The notes beneath the pieces were generated by a model. The model ran no database searches. It was not told the origin of the DNA and saw nothing but the letters and a program-made list of their open reading frames with translations. This document shows, one piece after another, positions 29,204 to 37,685 of a DNA stretch of 64,000 nucleotides (within the stretch, counting starts at the first letter, position 1; each line of letters opens with the position of its first letter). The stretch is from Comamonadaceae bacterium ALPHA2B (lineage in GTDB: Bacteria > Pseudomonadota > Gammaproteobacteria > Burkholderiales > Burkholderiaceae_C). Where the stretch lies: NCBI GenBank assembly GCA_005503065.1, contig SCOE01000033.1, positions 1-64,000 of the forward strand. The letters are read 5' to 3'. The position numbers and the translations under genes were made by a program.

Positions 29204-29638
29204 ATGAAAGTCCTCAACCTGCGTTGCGAGCACAGCCATACCTTCGAGGGTTGGTTCGCTTCGGCCGAGGACTTCGAATCGCAATGCGCGCGCGGGCTGG
29301 TCGAGTGCCCGATGTGCGGCAGCACCGCGATCACCAAGGGCCTCAGCGCCCCGCGGCTGAACCTTGGCGCGACCCGCGAGCCCGAGGCGCCCAAGGCGGC
29401 GCCCGCGGCCGACACCCCCGAGGCCCGCTGGATGCGCGCCGTGCGCGAGGTGCTGGCGCGCACCGAGGACGTCGGCGACCGCTTCGTCGAGGAAGCGCGC
29501 CGCATGCACTACGGCGAGACCGAGGAGCGCGGCATCCGCGGCCAGGCGAGCCCCGAGCAGGCCGAGGCCTTGCTGGACGAGGGCATCGTCGTCATGCCGC
29601 TGCCGGTCCCTCCTGGCGCCAAGGGCACGCTTCAGTAA
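29204..29638 (+). CDS. DUF1178 family protein
   Basis: A 144-residue soluble protein of the DUF1178 family. It begins MKVLNLRCEHSHTFEGWF and has cysteines at 8, 28, 35 and 38 (the last two in ECPMCGS), a likely zinc ribbon. A middle Ala/Pro/Glu-rich linker is followed by a helical section with RWMRAVREVLARTEDVGDRF. Function unknown. It follows the Nudix gene after eight bases and is convergent with the ABC exporter. Confidence 0.85.
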   Translation: MKVLNLRCEHSHTFEGWFASAEDFESQCARGLVECPMCGSTAITKGLSAPRLNLGATREPEAPKAAPAADTPEARWMRAVREVLARTEDVGDRFVEEARRMHYGETEERGIRGQASPEQAEALLDEGIVVMPLPVPPGAKGTLQ

Positions 29639-29663
29639 GCCTGAGTGCCTCGCAGCGCGAGAT

Positions 29664-29735
29664 CGTCACGTTCGTGACGAATTCGGCTGCAACGCCCGTC
29701 CTGCGAGGGCTGCAGCCCGATTGCACTTTCGTTGC
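29664..29735. repeat. Palindrome and possible diverged intergenic repeat
   Basis: CGTCACG-TT-CGTGACG (29664-29679) is a perfect 7-bp inverted repeat just after the DUF1178 stop, perhaps part of a transcription end between convergent genes. It is followed by GGGCTGCAGCCCGATTGCA, which resembles the GCTGCAG...CGATTTG part of the repeat at 1617-1680. Assignment to that family is tentative. Confidence 0.35.
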
Positions 29736-31538
29736 TCAGGCCACGAACTGCAGCGCCGCGAGTTGCGCGTAGACACCGCCCAGCGCCACCAGTTCGGCGT
29801 GCGTGCCCTGCTCGACGATCGCGCCGTGGTCCAGCACGACGATGCGGTCGGCCTTCTGCACCGTCGCCAGGCGGTGCGCGATGACCACAGTCGTGCGGTC
29901 CCGCATCGCCGATTCGAGCGCCGCCTGGACCATGCGCTCGCTCTCGGCGTCCAGGGCGCTGGTGGCCTCGTCGAGCAGCAGCAGTGGCGGGTTCTTCAGC
30001 ATGGCGCGCGCGATCGCGATGCGCTGGCGTTGTCCGCCCGACAGCCGCACGCCCCGTTCGCCGAGGAAGGTGTCGAAGCCTTCGGGCAGCGCGTCGATGA
30101 AGGCCTCGGCGTGCGCGGCGCGGGCCGCGGCGCGCACCTCGTCGTCGCTCGCGCCGGGGCGGCCGTAGCGGATGTTCTCCAGCGCGCTGGTGGAGAAGAT
30201 GACGGCATCCTGCGGCACCAGGCCGATGCGCTGGCGCAGGTCGTCCAGGGCCAGCGTCGCCAGCGGCTGGCCGTCGAGCAGGATGCGGCCGGACTGGGCG
30301 TCGTAGAAGCGCAGCAGCAACTGGAACACCGTGCTCTTGCCGGCACCGCTGGCGCCGACCAGCGCCACCGTTTCGCCGGGCGCGATGGCGAGGTCGAAGT
30401 GCCGCAGCGCCGGCGTGCCGGGCCGCGAGGGATAGTGGAAGTCGACCGCTTCGAAGCGCACCGCGCTGCCGCCCTGCGGTACCGGCGCCACCGCCGGCTG
30501 GCGCGGCGAGGCGATGACGGGGCGCGCATGCAGCAGTTCCATCAGGCGCTCCGTGGCGCCCGCCGCGCGCAGCAGTTCGCCGTAGACCTCGCCCAGCACC
30601 GCCGAGGCGCTGGCCAGGATGATCACGTAGACCACCGTCTGCCCCAGGTGGCCGGCCGTGATCTCGCCGCGCATCACCGCCTGCGTGCCGGCGTACAGGC
30701 CCCAGAGCAGGGCGGCGGAGGTGGCGATGATGATGAACGCCACCAGCACCGCGCGCGCCTTGGTACGCCGCACCGCGGTGCGAAAGGCGTCCTGCGTCGA
30801 GGCCGCGAACCGCTCCGACTCGCGCGCCTCGGCCGTGTAGCTCTGCACCACGGGAATGGCGTTGAGCACCTCGCCGGCGATCGCGCTTGCATCGGCCACC
30901 CGGTCCTGGCTGGCGCGTGACAGGCGACGGACACGACGCCCGAACAGCATGCTCGGCACCACGACCAGCACCAGGATCAGGCCCACCTGCGCCATCACGT
31001 AGGGGTTGGTCCACACCAGCATCACCAGCGCGCCCAGGCCCATCACGGCATTGCGCAGCCCCATGCTGAGCGAGGAGCCCACCACGGTCTGTACCAGGGT
31101 GGTGTCGGCCGTCAGGCGCGACAACACCTCGCCGGTCTGCGTGGTCTCGAAGAACTGCGGGCTCTGCCGCAGCACGTGGCGGTACACGGCGTTGCGCAGG
31201 TCGGCCGTGATGCGCTCGCCCAGCCAGCTCACCGTGTAGAAGCGCGCGGCCGAGAACACCCCCAATGCGATGGCGACCAGGAACAGCTCGAAGAAGTGGT
31301 TGCGCAGCGCCAGCGCCTGCGCGCCGCGGTCGGACGGCACCAGCCCGCCGTCGATCAACCCGCGCAGGGCCAGCGGGAAGAGCAGGGTGGTCACGGCGGC
31401 CAGCACCAGGAAAAGCGCCGCCAGGCCGATCTGCACGCGGTAGGGCCGCAGGAAGGGGCGAAGGCCCGAGAGCGCGCGCGGCGATGCCTTGGCCGGCGCG
31501 GGGGAAAGATCGCCCGTGGCGGGCAGGGAGGCAGCCAT
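29736..31538 (-). CDS. MsbA-like ABC transporter, fused permease and ATPase
   Basis: A 600-residue half-transporter. The N-terminal membrane domain has six predicted helices (about 25-330). The C-terminal ATPase has Walker A GASGAGKST, the signature RLSGGQRQR, Walker B PLLLLDEATSALD and the H-loop IAHRL, all intact. Such proteins act as homodimers exporting lipids, peptides or drugs; the closest named types are MsbA and BmrA-like, and the substrate is not deducible. The ATG at 31538 is preferred over an adjacent GTG. It is divergent from the MarR efflux operon across about 75 bases. Confidence 0.9.
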   Translation of the reverse strand: MAASLPATGDLSPAPAKASPRALSGLRPFLRPYRVQIGLAALFLVLAAVTTLLFPLALRGLIDGGLVPSDRGAQALALRNHFFELFLVAIALGVFSAARFYTVSWLGERITADLRNAVYRHVLRQSPQFFETTQTGEVLSRLTADTTLVQTVVGSSLSMGLRNAVMGLGALVMLVWTNPYVMAQVGLILVLVVVPSMLFGRRVRRLSRASQDRVADASAIAGEVLNAIPVVQSYTAEARESERFAASTQDAFRTAVRRTKARAVLVAFIIIATSAALLWGLYAGTQAVMRGEITAGHLGQTVVYVIILASASAVLGEVYGELLRAAGATERLMELLHARPVIASPRQPAVAPVPQGGSAVRFEAVDFHYPSRPGTPALRHFDLAIAPGETVALVGASGAGKSTVFQLLLRFYDAQSGRILLDGQPLATLALDDLRQRIGLVPQDAVIFSTSALENIRYGRPGASDDEVRAAARAAHAEAFIDALPEGFDTFLGERGVRLSGGQRQRIAIARAMLKNPPLLLLDEATSALDAESERMVQAALESAMRDRTTVVIAHRLATVQKADRIVVLDHGAIVEQGTHAELVALGGVYAQLAALQFVA

Positions 31539-31578
31539 CACCCGATTCTAGCGAACCGTTGCCGTCACAAAGTCAGCC

Positions 31579-31607
31579 TTGACAATTACTGCCATGGCAA
31601 TTAATAT
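31579..31607 (+). promoter_or_regulatory. Promoter with embedded MarR operator
   Basis: TTGACA (31579-31584), a 17-base spacer and TAATAT (31602-31607) make a near-consensus sigma70 promoter. The spacer holds the palindrome TGCCATGGCA (31590-31599), flanked by ATTAC/AATTAAT half-symmetry, a suitable MarR dimer site. The predicted transcript start is 31614-31615, right at the ATG at 31615. A bound repressor would cover the spacer and block polymerase. Confidence 0.8.
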
Positions 31608-31614
31608 TTGCGCC

Positions 31615-32160
31615 ATGCCTCAGGACACGCCCTCTGCCGATCCCTCGGCCGGCCAGACCTTCTACCGTCCCGACAACTACTCGGCCGACGAAAGCATCGG
31701 GCTGATGATGCGGCGCATCATCACGGCCGTGGGGCAGGCCGTGGAGGCCGAACTGGTGGAGCCGGGGGGCCCCACCTACCCGCAGTGGATCCCGCTGCAC
31801 AAGCTGCACATGCACACCGGCCCGTCGACCACCGTGGCCGAACTGGCCCGTGTGTGCGAACTCGACACCGGCGCCATGACCCGCCTGCTCGACCGTCTCG
31901 AGGCCAAGGGCCTGGTGCGCCGCGTGCGCTCCGTGGCCGACCGCCGCGTCGTCCACATCGAGCTCACCGACGAGGGCGCCGAGCACGCCAAGCGCGTTCC
32001 GCACGTGCTGTGCCGGGTGCACAACGAATTCCTCGCCGGCTTCGACGAAGCCGAGTGGAAACAGCTGAAGGCGTACCTCCGCCGCATCCTCAACAACTCC
32101 ATCGACGCCTCGGCCCGTGCCGCGGCACGCAAAGAAAAAGATGACAGCGCTTCTTCCTGA
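31615..32160 (+). CDS. MarR family transcriptional regulator of the efflux operon
   Basis: A 181-residue winged-helix repressor. Residues near 75-120 form the DNA-binding part: TVAELARVCELDTGAMTRLLDRLEAKGLVRRVR, where the recognition helix and the wing (SVADRRVVHIELTDEG) are typical. Two earlier in-frame starts (31579 TTG, 31594 ATG) lie inside the promoter, so I use the ATG at 31615, which would make a leaderless message. It overlaps nodT by 20 bases and is the first gene of marR-nodT-emrA-emrB; such repressors are usually released by the drug or phenolic substrate. Confidence 0.9.
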   Translation: MPQDTPSADPSAGQTFYRPDNYSADESIGLMMRRIITAVGQAVEAELVEPGGPTYPQWIPLHKLHMHTGPSTTVAELARVCELDTGAMTRLLDRLEAKGLVRRVRSVADRRVVHIELTDEGAEHAKRVPHVLCRVHNEFLAGFDEAEWKQLKAYLRRILNNSIDASARAAARKEKDDSASS

Positions 32161-33631
32161 TCTTCCCGTGGCACGGCGTGGTGCCGTGGTGCTCGCCGCG
32201 GCCGCGCTGGCCGCGGCCCTGGCGGGCTGTGCCGACATGGCCGGCATCGGCTCGCAGGCGCAGATGCGCGACGCTGCCGCCGTCGGCCTGCCCGCGGCCG
32301 ATGCGGCCGCCACCGTGGCGCCGGCTGTGGACAGCCAATGGTGGCGCGGCTTCGGCGATGCCCAGCTCGACGGCCTGATCGACACCGCCCTGCAGGGCAA
32401 CCCCAACCTCGCCGTCGCGGCGGCGCGCCTGGCCAAGGCCGAGGCGACGATCCGCGCCGCGCGTGCGGCCGACCTGCCGCAGATCAAGGGCGATCTGAAC
32501 CTGAACCGTTCGCTGTTCTCCGAAAACTACATCTACCCGTCCCCGCTTGGCGGCTCGATCCAGAACAGCGGGCTGCTGCAGATCGACGGGAGCTGGGAGC
32601 TCGACTTCTTCGGAAAGAACCGCGCCGCCATCGAGGCGGCCGTGGGCAACGCCCGTGCCGCGCAGGCCGATGCCGAGGCGGCGCGCGTGCTGCTCGCCAG
32701 CAACGTTGCGCGCAGCTACGTGCAGTGGGCGCGCCTGGAGGCCCAGCTGGCCGTCGCCAAGCGCACGCTGGCCCAGCGCGACGAGACGCTTCGCCTCGTG
32801 CGCGACCGCGTTTCGGCGGGCCTCGATACCCGGCTCGAGTTGCGCCAGAGCGAGGGGGGCCTGCCCGAGGCGCGCCAGCAGATCGAGGCGCTGAACGAAC
32901 AGATCGGCATCGCCAAGCATGCGCTCGATGCCCTGGTTGCCAAGCCGAATGTGGCCGAAACGCTCACCCCGCCTGCGCTGGCAGCTATGAAAAACATAGC
33001 AATCCAGCCCGTGCTGCCAGCCGACCTGCTGGGCCGCCGCGCCGACATCGCCGCCGCCCGCTGGCGCGCCGAGGCAGCGACCAGCGACGTCGACTACGCC
33101 CGCAAGCAGTTCTATCCCAACGTCAACCTCACCGCCTTCGTCGGCGTGCAGTCGCTGGGCTTCGGCAACCTGCTGAAGTCGGGCAGCGAGCAGTGGGGCG
33201 TGGGACCCGCCATCACGCTGCCGATCTTCGAGGGCGGCCGCCTGCGCGCCAACCTGCGCGGCAAGGCAGCCGACCGCGATGCGGCCGTGGAAAGCTACAA
33301 CGCTGCGGTGATCGACGCCGTGCGCGACGTGGCGGACCAGGTCACCAGCATCCAGTCCGTGACGCGCCAGCAGGCCCAGCAGCGCGAGGCGCAGGCCGCC
33401 GCCGAAGGCGCCTACGACATCGCCGTGCAGCGCTATGGCGCGGGCCTGGGCAACTACCTGAACGTGCTCACCGCCGAGACCAACGTGCTGGTCCAGCGCC
33501 GCCAGGCCGTCGATCTGGCCGCGCGAGCGCTCGACACGCAGGTTGCGCTGGCGCGCGCCCTGGGCGGCGGCTGGCGCCCCGCCGACGCGCAGGCCACGGC
33601 ATCGGCCGCGGCGTCCGCGACGGCCCATTGA
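32141..33631 (+). CDS. NodT/OprM-family outer membrane efflux lipoprotein
   Basis: A 496-residue outer-membrane channel protein of the RND/MFS tripartite type. The signal peptide ends in the lipobox LAGC at about residue 30, so it should be lipid-anchored. Family phrases are WWRGFGDAQLDGLIDTALQGNPNL and later QFYPNVNLTAFVG, and GGRLRANLRGK. The start at 32141 overlaps marR. It pairs with the downstream EmrA and EmrB. A small repeat (32983-33006) is read through in frame as part of AAMKNIAIQP. Confidence 0.92.
   Translation: MTALLPDLPVARRGAVVLAAAALAAALAGCADMAGIGSQAQMRDAAAVGLPAADAAATVAPAVDSQWWRGFGDAQLDGLIDTALQGNPNLAVAAARLAKAEATIRAARAADLPQIKGDLNLNRSLFSENYIYPSPLGGSIQNSGLLQIDGSWELDFFGKNRAAIEAAVGNARAAQADAEAARVLLASNVARSYVQWARLEAQLAVAKRTLAQRDETLRLVRDRVSAGLDTRLELRQSEGGLPEARQQIEALNEQIGIAKHALDALVAKPNVAETLTPPALAAMKNIAIQPVLPADLLGRRADIAAARWRAEAATSDVDYARKQFYPNVNLTAFVGVQSLGFGNLLKSGSEQWGVGPAITLPIFEGGRLRANLRGKAADRDAAVESYNAAVIDAVRDVADQVTSIQSVTRQQAQQREAQAAAEGAYDIAVQRYGAGLGNYLNVLTAETNVLVQRRQAVDLAARALDTQVALARALGGGWRPADAQATASAAASATAH
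32983..33006 (+). repeat. Repeat core embedded in the nodT coding sequence
   Basis: AGCTATGAAAAACATAGC followed by AATCCA matches 21 of 24 bases of a segment at 46600-46623 inside another coding region. The GCTAT...ATAGC palindrome resembles the repeat family at 1617-1680. It is translated in frame without disrupting the protein. Confidence 0.6.
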
Positions 33632-33681
33632 GCCGCCCCACCGTCGACCCCATCGTCTCTTCAAGATTTCCTTCCAACACC

Positions 33682-35007
33682 ATGAGCGAGAACACCACCC
33701 CCAACACCCCGGCCGCCGCAGCGCCGGCCGAAGCACCCGCCGGCAACGGCAAGCGCCGCCGTGCGCTCACGGCCCTGGCGGCCGTCGTCATCGTCGTCGG
33801 CGGCGGCTGGGGCCTGTACGAATGGCTGGTCGCCAGCCACTACGAGGACACCGACAACGCCTACGTGCAGGGCAACGTGATCCAGATCACGCCGCAGATC
33901 GGCGGCACCGTGATGGCCATCGGCGCCGACGACACCGACTTCGTCAAGGCCGGCCAGCCGCTGGTGCAGCTCGACCCGGCCGATGCAAAGGTCGCGCTCG
34001 AGCAGGCCGAGGCCGCGCTCGGCCAGGCGGTGCGCCAGGTGCGCACGCTGTATGCCAACAACGGCTCGCTGGCCGCCCAGGTGGCACTGCGTCAGGCCGA
34101 CGTGGTGAAGGCGCAGAGCGACATCGCCCGCGCGCAGGACGACCTCAAGCGCCGCCAGGCGCTGTCGGGCAACGGCGCCGTGTCGAAGGAAGAGCTCAAC
34201 CATTCCGAGACCACGCTGGCCAACGCGAAGAGCGCCCTGGCGGCAGCCCAGGCGGGCGTCGCGGCAGCGCGCGAGAACCTGGCCAGCAACCGGTCGCTCA
34301 CGGACGGCACCAGCGTCGAGGACCACCCCAGCGTGCAGGCTGCGGCCGCCAAGGTGCGCGAGGCGTATCTCGCCACGCAGCGCGTCGCCATGCCGGCACC
34401 GGTCGACGGCTATGTCGCCAAGCGCACCGTGCAGCTGGGCCAGCGCGTGAGCCCCGGCACGCCGATGATGTCGATCGTGCCCTTGAACCAGCTGTGGGTC
34501 GATGCGAACTTCAAGGAGCCGCAACTGCGCAACATCCGCATCGGCCAGGGCGTGAAGCTCACCGCCGACCTGTACGGCAAGAAGGTCGAGTACGACGGCA
34601 AGGTGGCCGGCCTGGGTGTGGGCACCGGCGCCGCCTTCGCACTGCTGCCGGCGCAGAACGCGACGGGCAACTGGATCAAGGTGGTGCAGCGCGTGCCCGT
34701 GCGCATCGCGCTCGAGCCCTCGCAGCTCAAGGCCAACCCGCTGCGCGTCGGCCTGTCGATGGACGTCGAGATCGACGTGCGCAACAAGGACGGCCAGATG
34801 CTGGCCGAGGCGCCGCGCACCACCGCGCTGGCGCAGACCGAGGTCTACAGCACGCTCGACAAGGGCGCCGAGGCCGAGGTGCGCCGCATCATCGCCGCCA
34901 ACCTCGGGCGCGAGCCAGCGGCCGCGCCCGGCGCGCACCGCCCGGGCTCGGCCGCGCCCACGGCCGGCGACGCCGCCCACGTGGCGCTGCAGAACAAGCC
35001 GATCTGA
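33682..35007 (+). CDS. emrA: EmrA/HlyD-family membrane fusion protein
   Basis: A 441-residue periplasmic adaptor. An Ala/Pro-rich cytoplasmic N-terminus is followed by one transmembrane helix (about 27-46), then DTDNAYVQGNVIQITPQIGGTV, the start of the lipoyl-like domain. A long alpha-helical coiled coil lies around residues 95-215, then the second lipoyl half (VAMPAPVDGYVAKRTVQLGQ) and a beta-barrel. It should link the MFS pump EmrB to the outer-membrane channel. A low-complexity Ala/Pro tail ends the protein. It starts 50 bases after nodT. Confidence 0.94.
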   Translation: MSENTTPNTPAAAAPAEAPAGNGKRRRALTALAAVVIVVGGGWGLYEWLVASHYEDTDNAYVQGNVIQITPQIGGTVMAIGADDTDFVKAGQPLVQLDPADAKVALEQAEAALGQAVRQVRTLYANNGSLAAQVALRQADVVKAQSDIARAQDDLKRRQALSGNGAVSKEELNHSETTLANAKSALAAAQAGVAAARENLASNRSLTDGTSVEDHPSVQAAAAKVREAYLATQRVAMPAPVDGYVAKRTVQLGQRVSPGTPMMSIVPLNQLWVDANFKEPQLRNIRIGQGVKLTADLYGKKVEYDGKVAGLGVGTGAAFALLPAQNATGNWIKVVQRVPVRIALEPSQLKANPLRVGLSMDVEIDVRNKDGQMLAEAPRTTALAQTEVYSTLDKGAEAEVRRIIAANLGREPAAAPGAHRPGSAAPTAGDAAHVALQNKPI

Positions 35008-35031
35008 TCCCGCCACCCGCCATCGATCCGT

Positions 35032-36594
35032 ATGTCGACCCCCCAAGCCGCCTACGTGCCGCCGCCGCCCCTCGAAGGGGCAGCGCGCGTCTGGGGCACC
35101 ATCGCGCTGTCGGCCGCGACATTCATGAACGTGCTCGATTCGTCGATCGCGAACGTGTCGTTGCCGGCCATCTCGGGTGACCTGGGCGTCAGCCCCACGC
35201 AGGGCACCTGGGTCATCACCAGCTTCGGCGTGGCCAACGCCATTGCCGTGCCGCTCACCGGCTTCATGACGCAGCGCTTCGGGCAGGTGCGCCTGTTCAT
35301 GGCCAGCGTCATCCTGTTCATCATCAGTTCGTGGCTGTGCGGCCTGGCGCCCAACATGACCACGCTGATCGCGTTCCGCGCGCTGCAGGGCTTCGTCGCG
35401 GGCCCGATGATCCCGCTGTCGCAGACGCTGCTGCTGTCGAGCTACCCGCGCGCCAAGGCGGGGCTGGCCATGGCCATGTGGTCGATGACCACGCTGGTCG
35501 CGCCGGTGATGGGGCCGCTCCTGGGCGGCTGGATCACCGACAACATCTCCTGGCCCTGGATCTTCTACATCAACATTCCCGTGGGCCTGATGGCCGCCGG
35601 CATCACCTGGGCCATCTACAAGGACCGCGAGAGCGTCACCCGCAAGGTCCCCATCGACGCCATCGGCCTGGCGCTGCTGGTGCTGTGGGTGGGCGCGCTG
35701 CAGCTGATGCTCGACAAGGGCAAGGAACTCGACTGGTTCCACTCGATGCAGATCGTGGTGCTGGCCGTGCTGGCGGTCGTGGGCTTCGCGTTCTTCCTGG
35801 TCTGGGAACTGACCGAGAAGCACCCGGTGGTCGACCTGTCGCTCTTCAAGCGGCGCAACTTCTGGTCGGGCGCGCTGGCCACTGCCGTGGGCTATGGCCT
35901 CTTCTTCGGCAACGTGGTGATCCTCCCGCTGTGGCTGCAGCAGTACATGGGCTACACCGCCACGCAGGCCGGCATGGTGCTGGCGCCGGTGGGCCTGCTG
36001 GCCATCGTGCTGTCGCCGATGGTGGGGCTCACGGTGGGCAAGGTCGATCCGCGCCGCTATGCGACGGTCTCCTTCCTGGTGTTCGCGCTGATCCTGTGGA
36101 TGCGCTCGCGCTTCAACACGCAGGCCGACTTCGCCACGATCATGATCCCGACCCTGATCCAGGGCATCGCGATGGCATTCTTCTTCATCCCGCTGGTCAC
36201 GATCACGCTGTCGGGCCTCACGCCGGACCGGATCCCGGCGGCGTCGGGGCTGTCGAACTTCGCGCGCATCACGGCCGGTGCCATGGGCACGTCGATCGCC
36301 ACCACGCTGTGGGAGAACCGCGCCACGCTGCACCACGCGCAGCTCACCGAGGCCGTCAACCAGGGCAGCACCGCCGCCACGGGGGCCATCAGTGCGCTGG
36401 GCAGCGCAGGATTCAGCCCGGAGCAGGTGCTGGCGCAGATCAACCGGCTCGTCGACCAGCAGGCCTTCATGCTCGCGACCGCCGATTTGTTCTACGGCTC
36501 GGCAGTGCTTTTCCTGCTGCTGATCCCGGTGATCTGGCTGTCGAAGCCGGCGCGCGGTGGCGGGTCTTCGGACGCCGCGGCCGGCGCGCACTGA
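35032..36594 (+). CDS. emrB: DHA2-family MFS multidrug efflux transporter (EmrB type)
   Basis: A 520-residue inner-membrane drug/proton antiporter with 14 predicted helices. Motif C-like GPLLGGWITDNISWPWIFYIN, the start FMNVLDSSIANVSLPAISGDLGVSPTQGTWV (split as LDSSIANVSLPAI and QGTWVITSF) and SGLSNFARITAGAMGTSIATT are typical of EmrB. It works with EmrA and the NodT protein to move hydrophobic toxins such as uncouplers or phenolics to the outside. Last gene of the operon, closed by a strong terminator 20 bases later. Confidence 0.95.
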   Translation: MSTPQAAYVPPPPLEGAARVWGTIALSAATFMNVLDSSIANVSLPAISGDLGVSPTQGTWVITSFGVANAIAVPLTGFMTQRFGQVRLFMASVILFIISSWLCGLAPNMTTLIAFRALQGFVAGPMIPLSQTLLLSSYPRAKAGLAMAMWSMTTLVAPVMGPLLGGWITDNISWPWIFYINIPVGLMAAGITWAIYKDRESVTRKVPIDAIGLALLVLWVGALQLMLDKGKELDWFHSMQIVVLAVLAVVGFAFFLVWELTEKHPVVDLSLFKRRNFWSGALATAVGYGLFFGNVVILPLWLQQYMGYTATQAGMVLAPVGLLAIVLSPMVGLTVGKVDPRRYATVSFLVFALILWMRSRFNTQADFATIMIPTLIQGIAMAFFFIPLVTITLSGLTPDRIPAASGLSNFARITAGAMGTSIATTLWENRATLHHAQLTEAVNQGSTAATGAISALGSAGFSPEQVLAQINRLVDQQAFMLATADLFYGSAVLFLLLIPVIWLSKPARGGGSSDAAAGAH

Positions 36595-36614
36595 GTCAGC
36601 GGCCATTCATCTGG

Positions 36615-36640
36615 AAAAGGGGACCTTCGGGTCCCCTTTT
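36615..36640. terminator. Bidirectional-looking terminator after emrB
   Basis: AAAAGGGGACC-TTCG-GGTCCCCTTTT is an 11-bp perfect stem with a stable UUCG loop and a T-run on the plus strand (A-run before it). It ends the marR-nodT-emrAB transcript and insulates the liv operon. Confidence 0.93.
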
Positions 36641-36826
36641 CGTTGCTGTGGACGCTGTCATGCGCCGGGCGCGCATTGCACCGCAGCATCCGCATTTGCC
36701 CCAGTACGCATTTGCAGGGCGGCCGCCAACAATCGTCCCCGCTTCGCCACCCGGCCGGCCCAACGCAACGCAACCTCCCGCACGCATGACTGCACTTTCC
36801 TTCCAGCATCGAGGTGGCCTCGGGCG

Positions 36827-37597
36827 ATGAGCGACATCATTCTCGAGACGCGCCAGCTCACCAAGGAATTCAAGGGATTCACCGCGGTCAGCAAGGTCGA
36901 CCTGAAAGTGGCGCGCGGGTCCATCCACGCGCTGATCGGCCCCAACGGCGCGGGCAAGACCACCTGCTTCAACCTGCTGACGAAGTTCCTGGAGCCCACC
37001 TCGGGCCAGATCCTCTTCAACGGCCACGACATCACCGGCGAGCGGCCGGCGCAGATCGCGCGGCGCGGCATCATCCGCTCCTTCCAGATTTCGGCGGTGT
37101 TCCCGCACCTGACGGTGCTCGAGAACGTGCGCCTGGGCCTGCAGCGCGCGCTGGGCACGAGCTACCACTTCTGGAAGAGCGAGAAATCGCTGCTGCCGCT
37201 GAACGCCCGCGCACGCGAACTCCTCGCAGAGGTCGGCCTGGAGGACCTCGCCGAGGAGGAAACCGTGAACCTGCCCTACGGCCGCAAGCGCGCGCTGGAG
37301 ATCGCCACCACGCTGGCGATGGAGCCCGAGCTCATGCTGCTCGACGAGCCGACGCAGGGCATGGGCCACGAGGACGTGCACCGCGTGGCCGAGCTCATCA
37401 AGCGCGTGTCGGCGGGGCGCACCATCCTGATGGTGGAGCACAACATGAGCGTGGTCTCCACCATCGCCGACACCATCACGGTGCTGCAGCGCGGCGCCGT
37501 GCTGGCCGAGGGTCCCTACGGCGTGGTGTCGAAGAATCCGCAGGTCATGGAGGCCTACATGGGCACGACCGACGGCCAGCTGCAAGGGGCGCACTGA
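36827..37597 (+). CDS. livG: Branched-chain amino acid-type ABC transporter ATPase (LivG)
   Basis: A 256-residue ATPase. Walker A is GPNGAGKTT, the signature is the divergent NLPYGRKRALEIA usual for LivG-type subunits, Walker B is LMLLDEPTQGM and the H-loop is MVEHNM. It forms a heterodimer with LivF to power the LivHM permease. The start at 36827 follows from the family N-terminus MSDIILETRQLTKEF; the upstream open frame is noncoding. The 232-base gap before it holds the emrB terminator and presumably the operon promoter, for which I found no convincing hexamers. Confidence 0.93.
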   Translation: MSDIILETRQLTKEFKGFTAVSKVDLKVARGSIHALIGPNGAGKTTCFNLLTKFLEPTSGQILFNGHDITGERPAQIARRGIIRSFQISAVFPHLTVLENVRLGLQRALGTSYHFWKSEKSLLPLNARARELLAEVGLEDLAEEETVNLPYGRKRALEIATTLAMEPELMLLDEPTQGMGHEDVHRVAELIKRVSAGRTILMVEHNMSVVSTIADTITVLQRGAVLAEGPYGVVSKNPQVMEAYMGTTDGQLQGAH

Positions 37598-37605
37598 TGG
37601 CAACC

Positions 37606-37683
37606 CTCACGCTCCCCACTTCGTACGGTTCGCTGCCCCCCGAGGAGGCGCGTGCCTCCCTTGGGGCGGCCCGGCGGGAGGCA
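37606..37683 (+). repeat. Double-hairpin GC-rich repeat between livG and livF
   Basis: Second copy of the element at 26640-26722. Hairpin 2 is TGCCTCCC (37653-37660) paired with GGGAGGCA (37676-37683) around the identical 15-base loop TTGGGGCGGCCCGGC. The GGGAGG in the 3' arm is the only visible Shine-Dalgarno sequence for livF, so the repeat both supplies and hides that ribosome binding site. Confidence 0.85.
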
Positions 37684-37685
37684 TG

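Noticed and set aside
35040-35100. Apparent CCCCTCGAAGGGG repeat at the start of emrB
   Set aside because: The bases encode the usual EmrB N-terminal PPPPLEGAARVWGT sequence, and the flanking blocks of the GC-rich repeat are missing.
33661-36606. A 981-codon open frame antisense to emrA-emrB
   Set aside because: GC-rich codon structure makes long antisense frames. Its product is low-complexity (His/Arg/Gln/Ala-rich), and both genes on the plus strand are clear efflux components.
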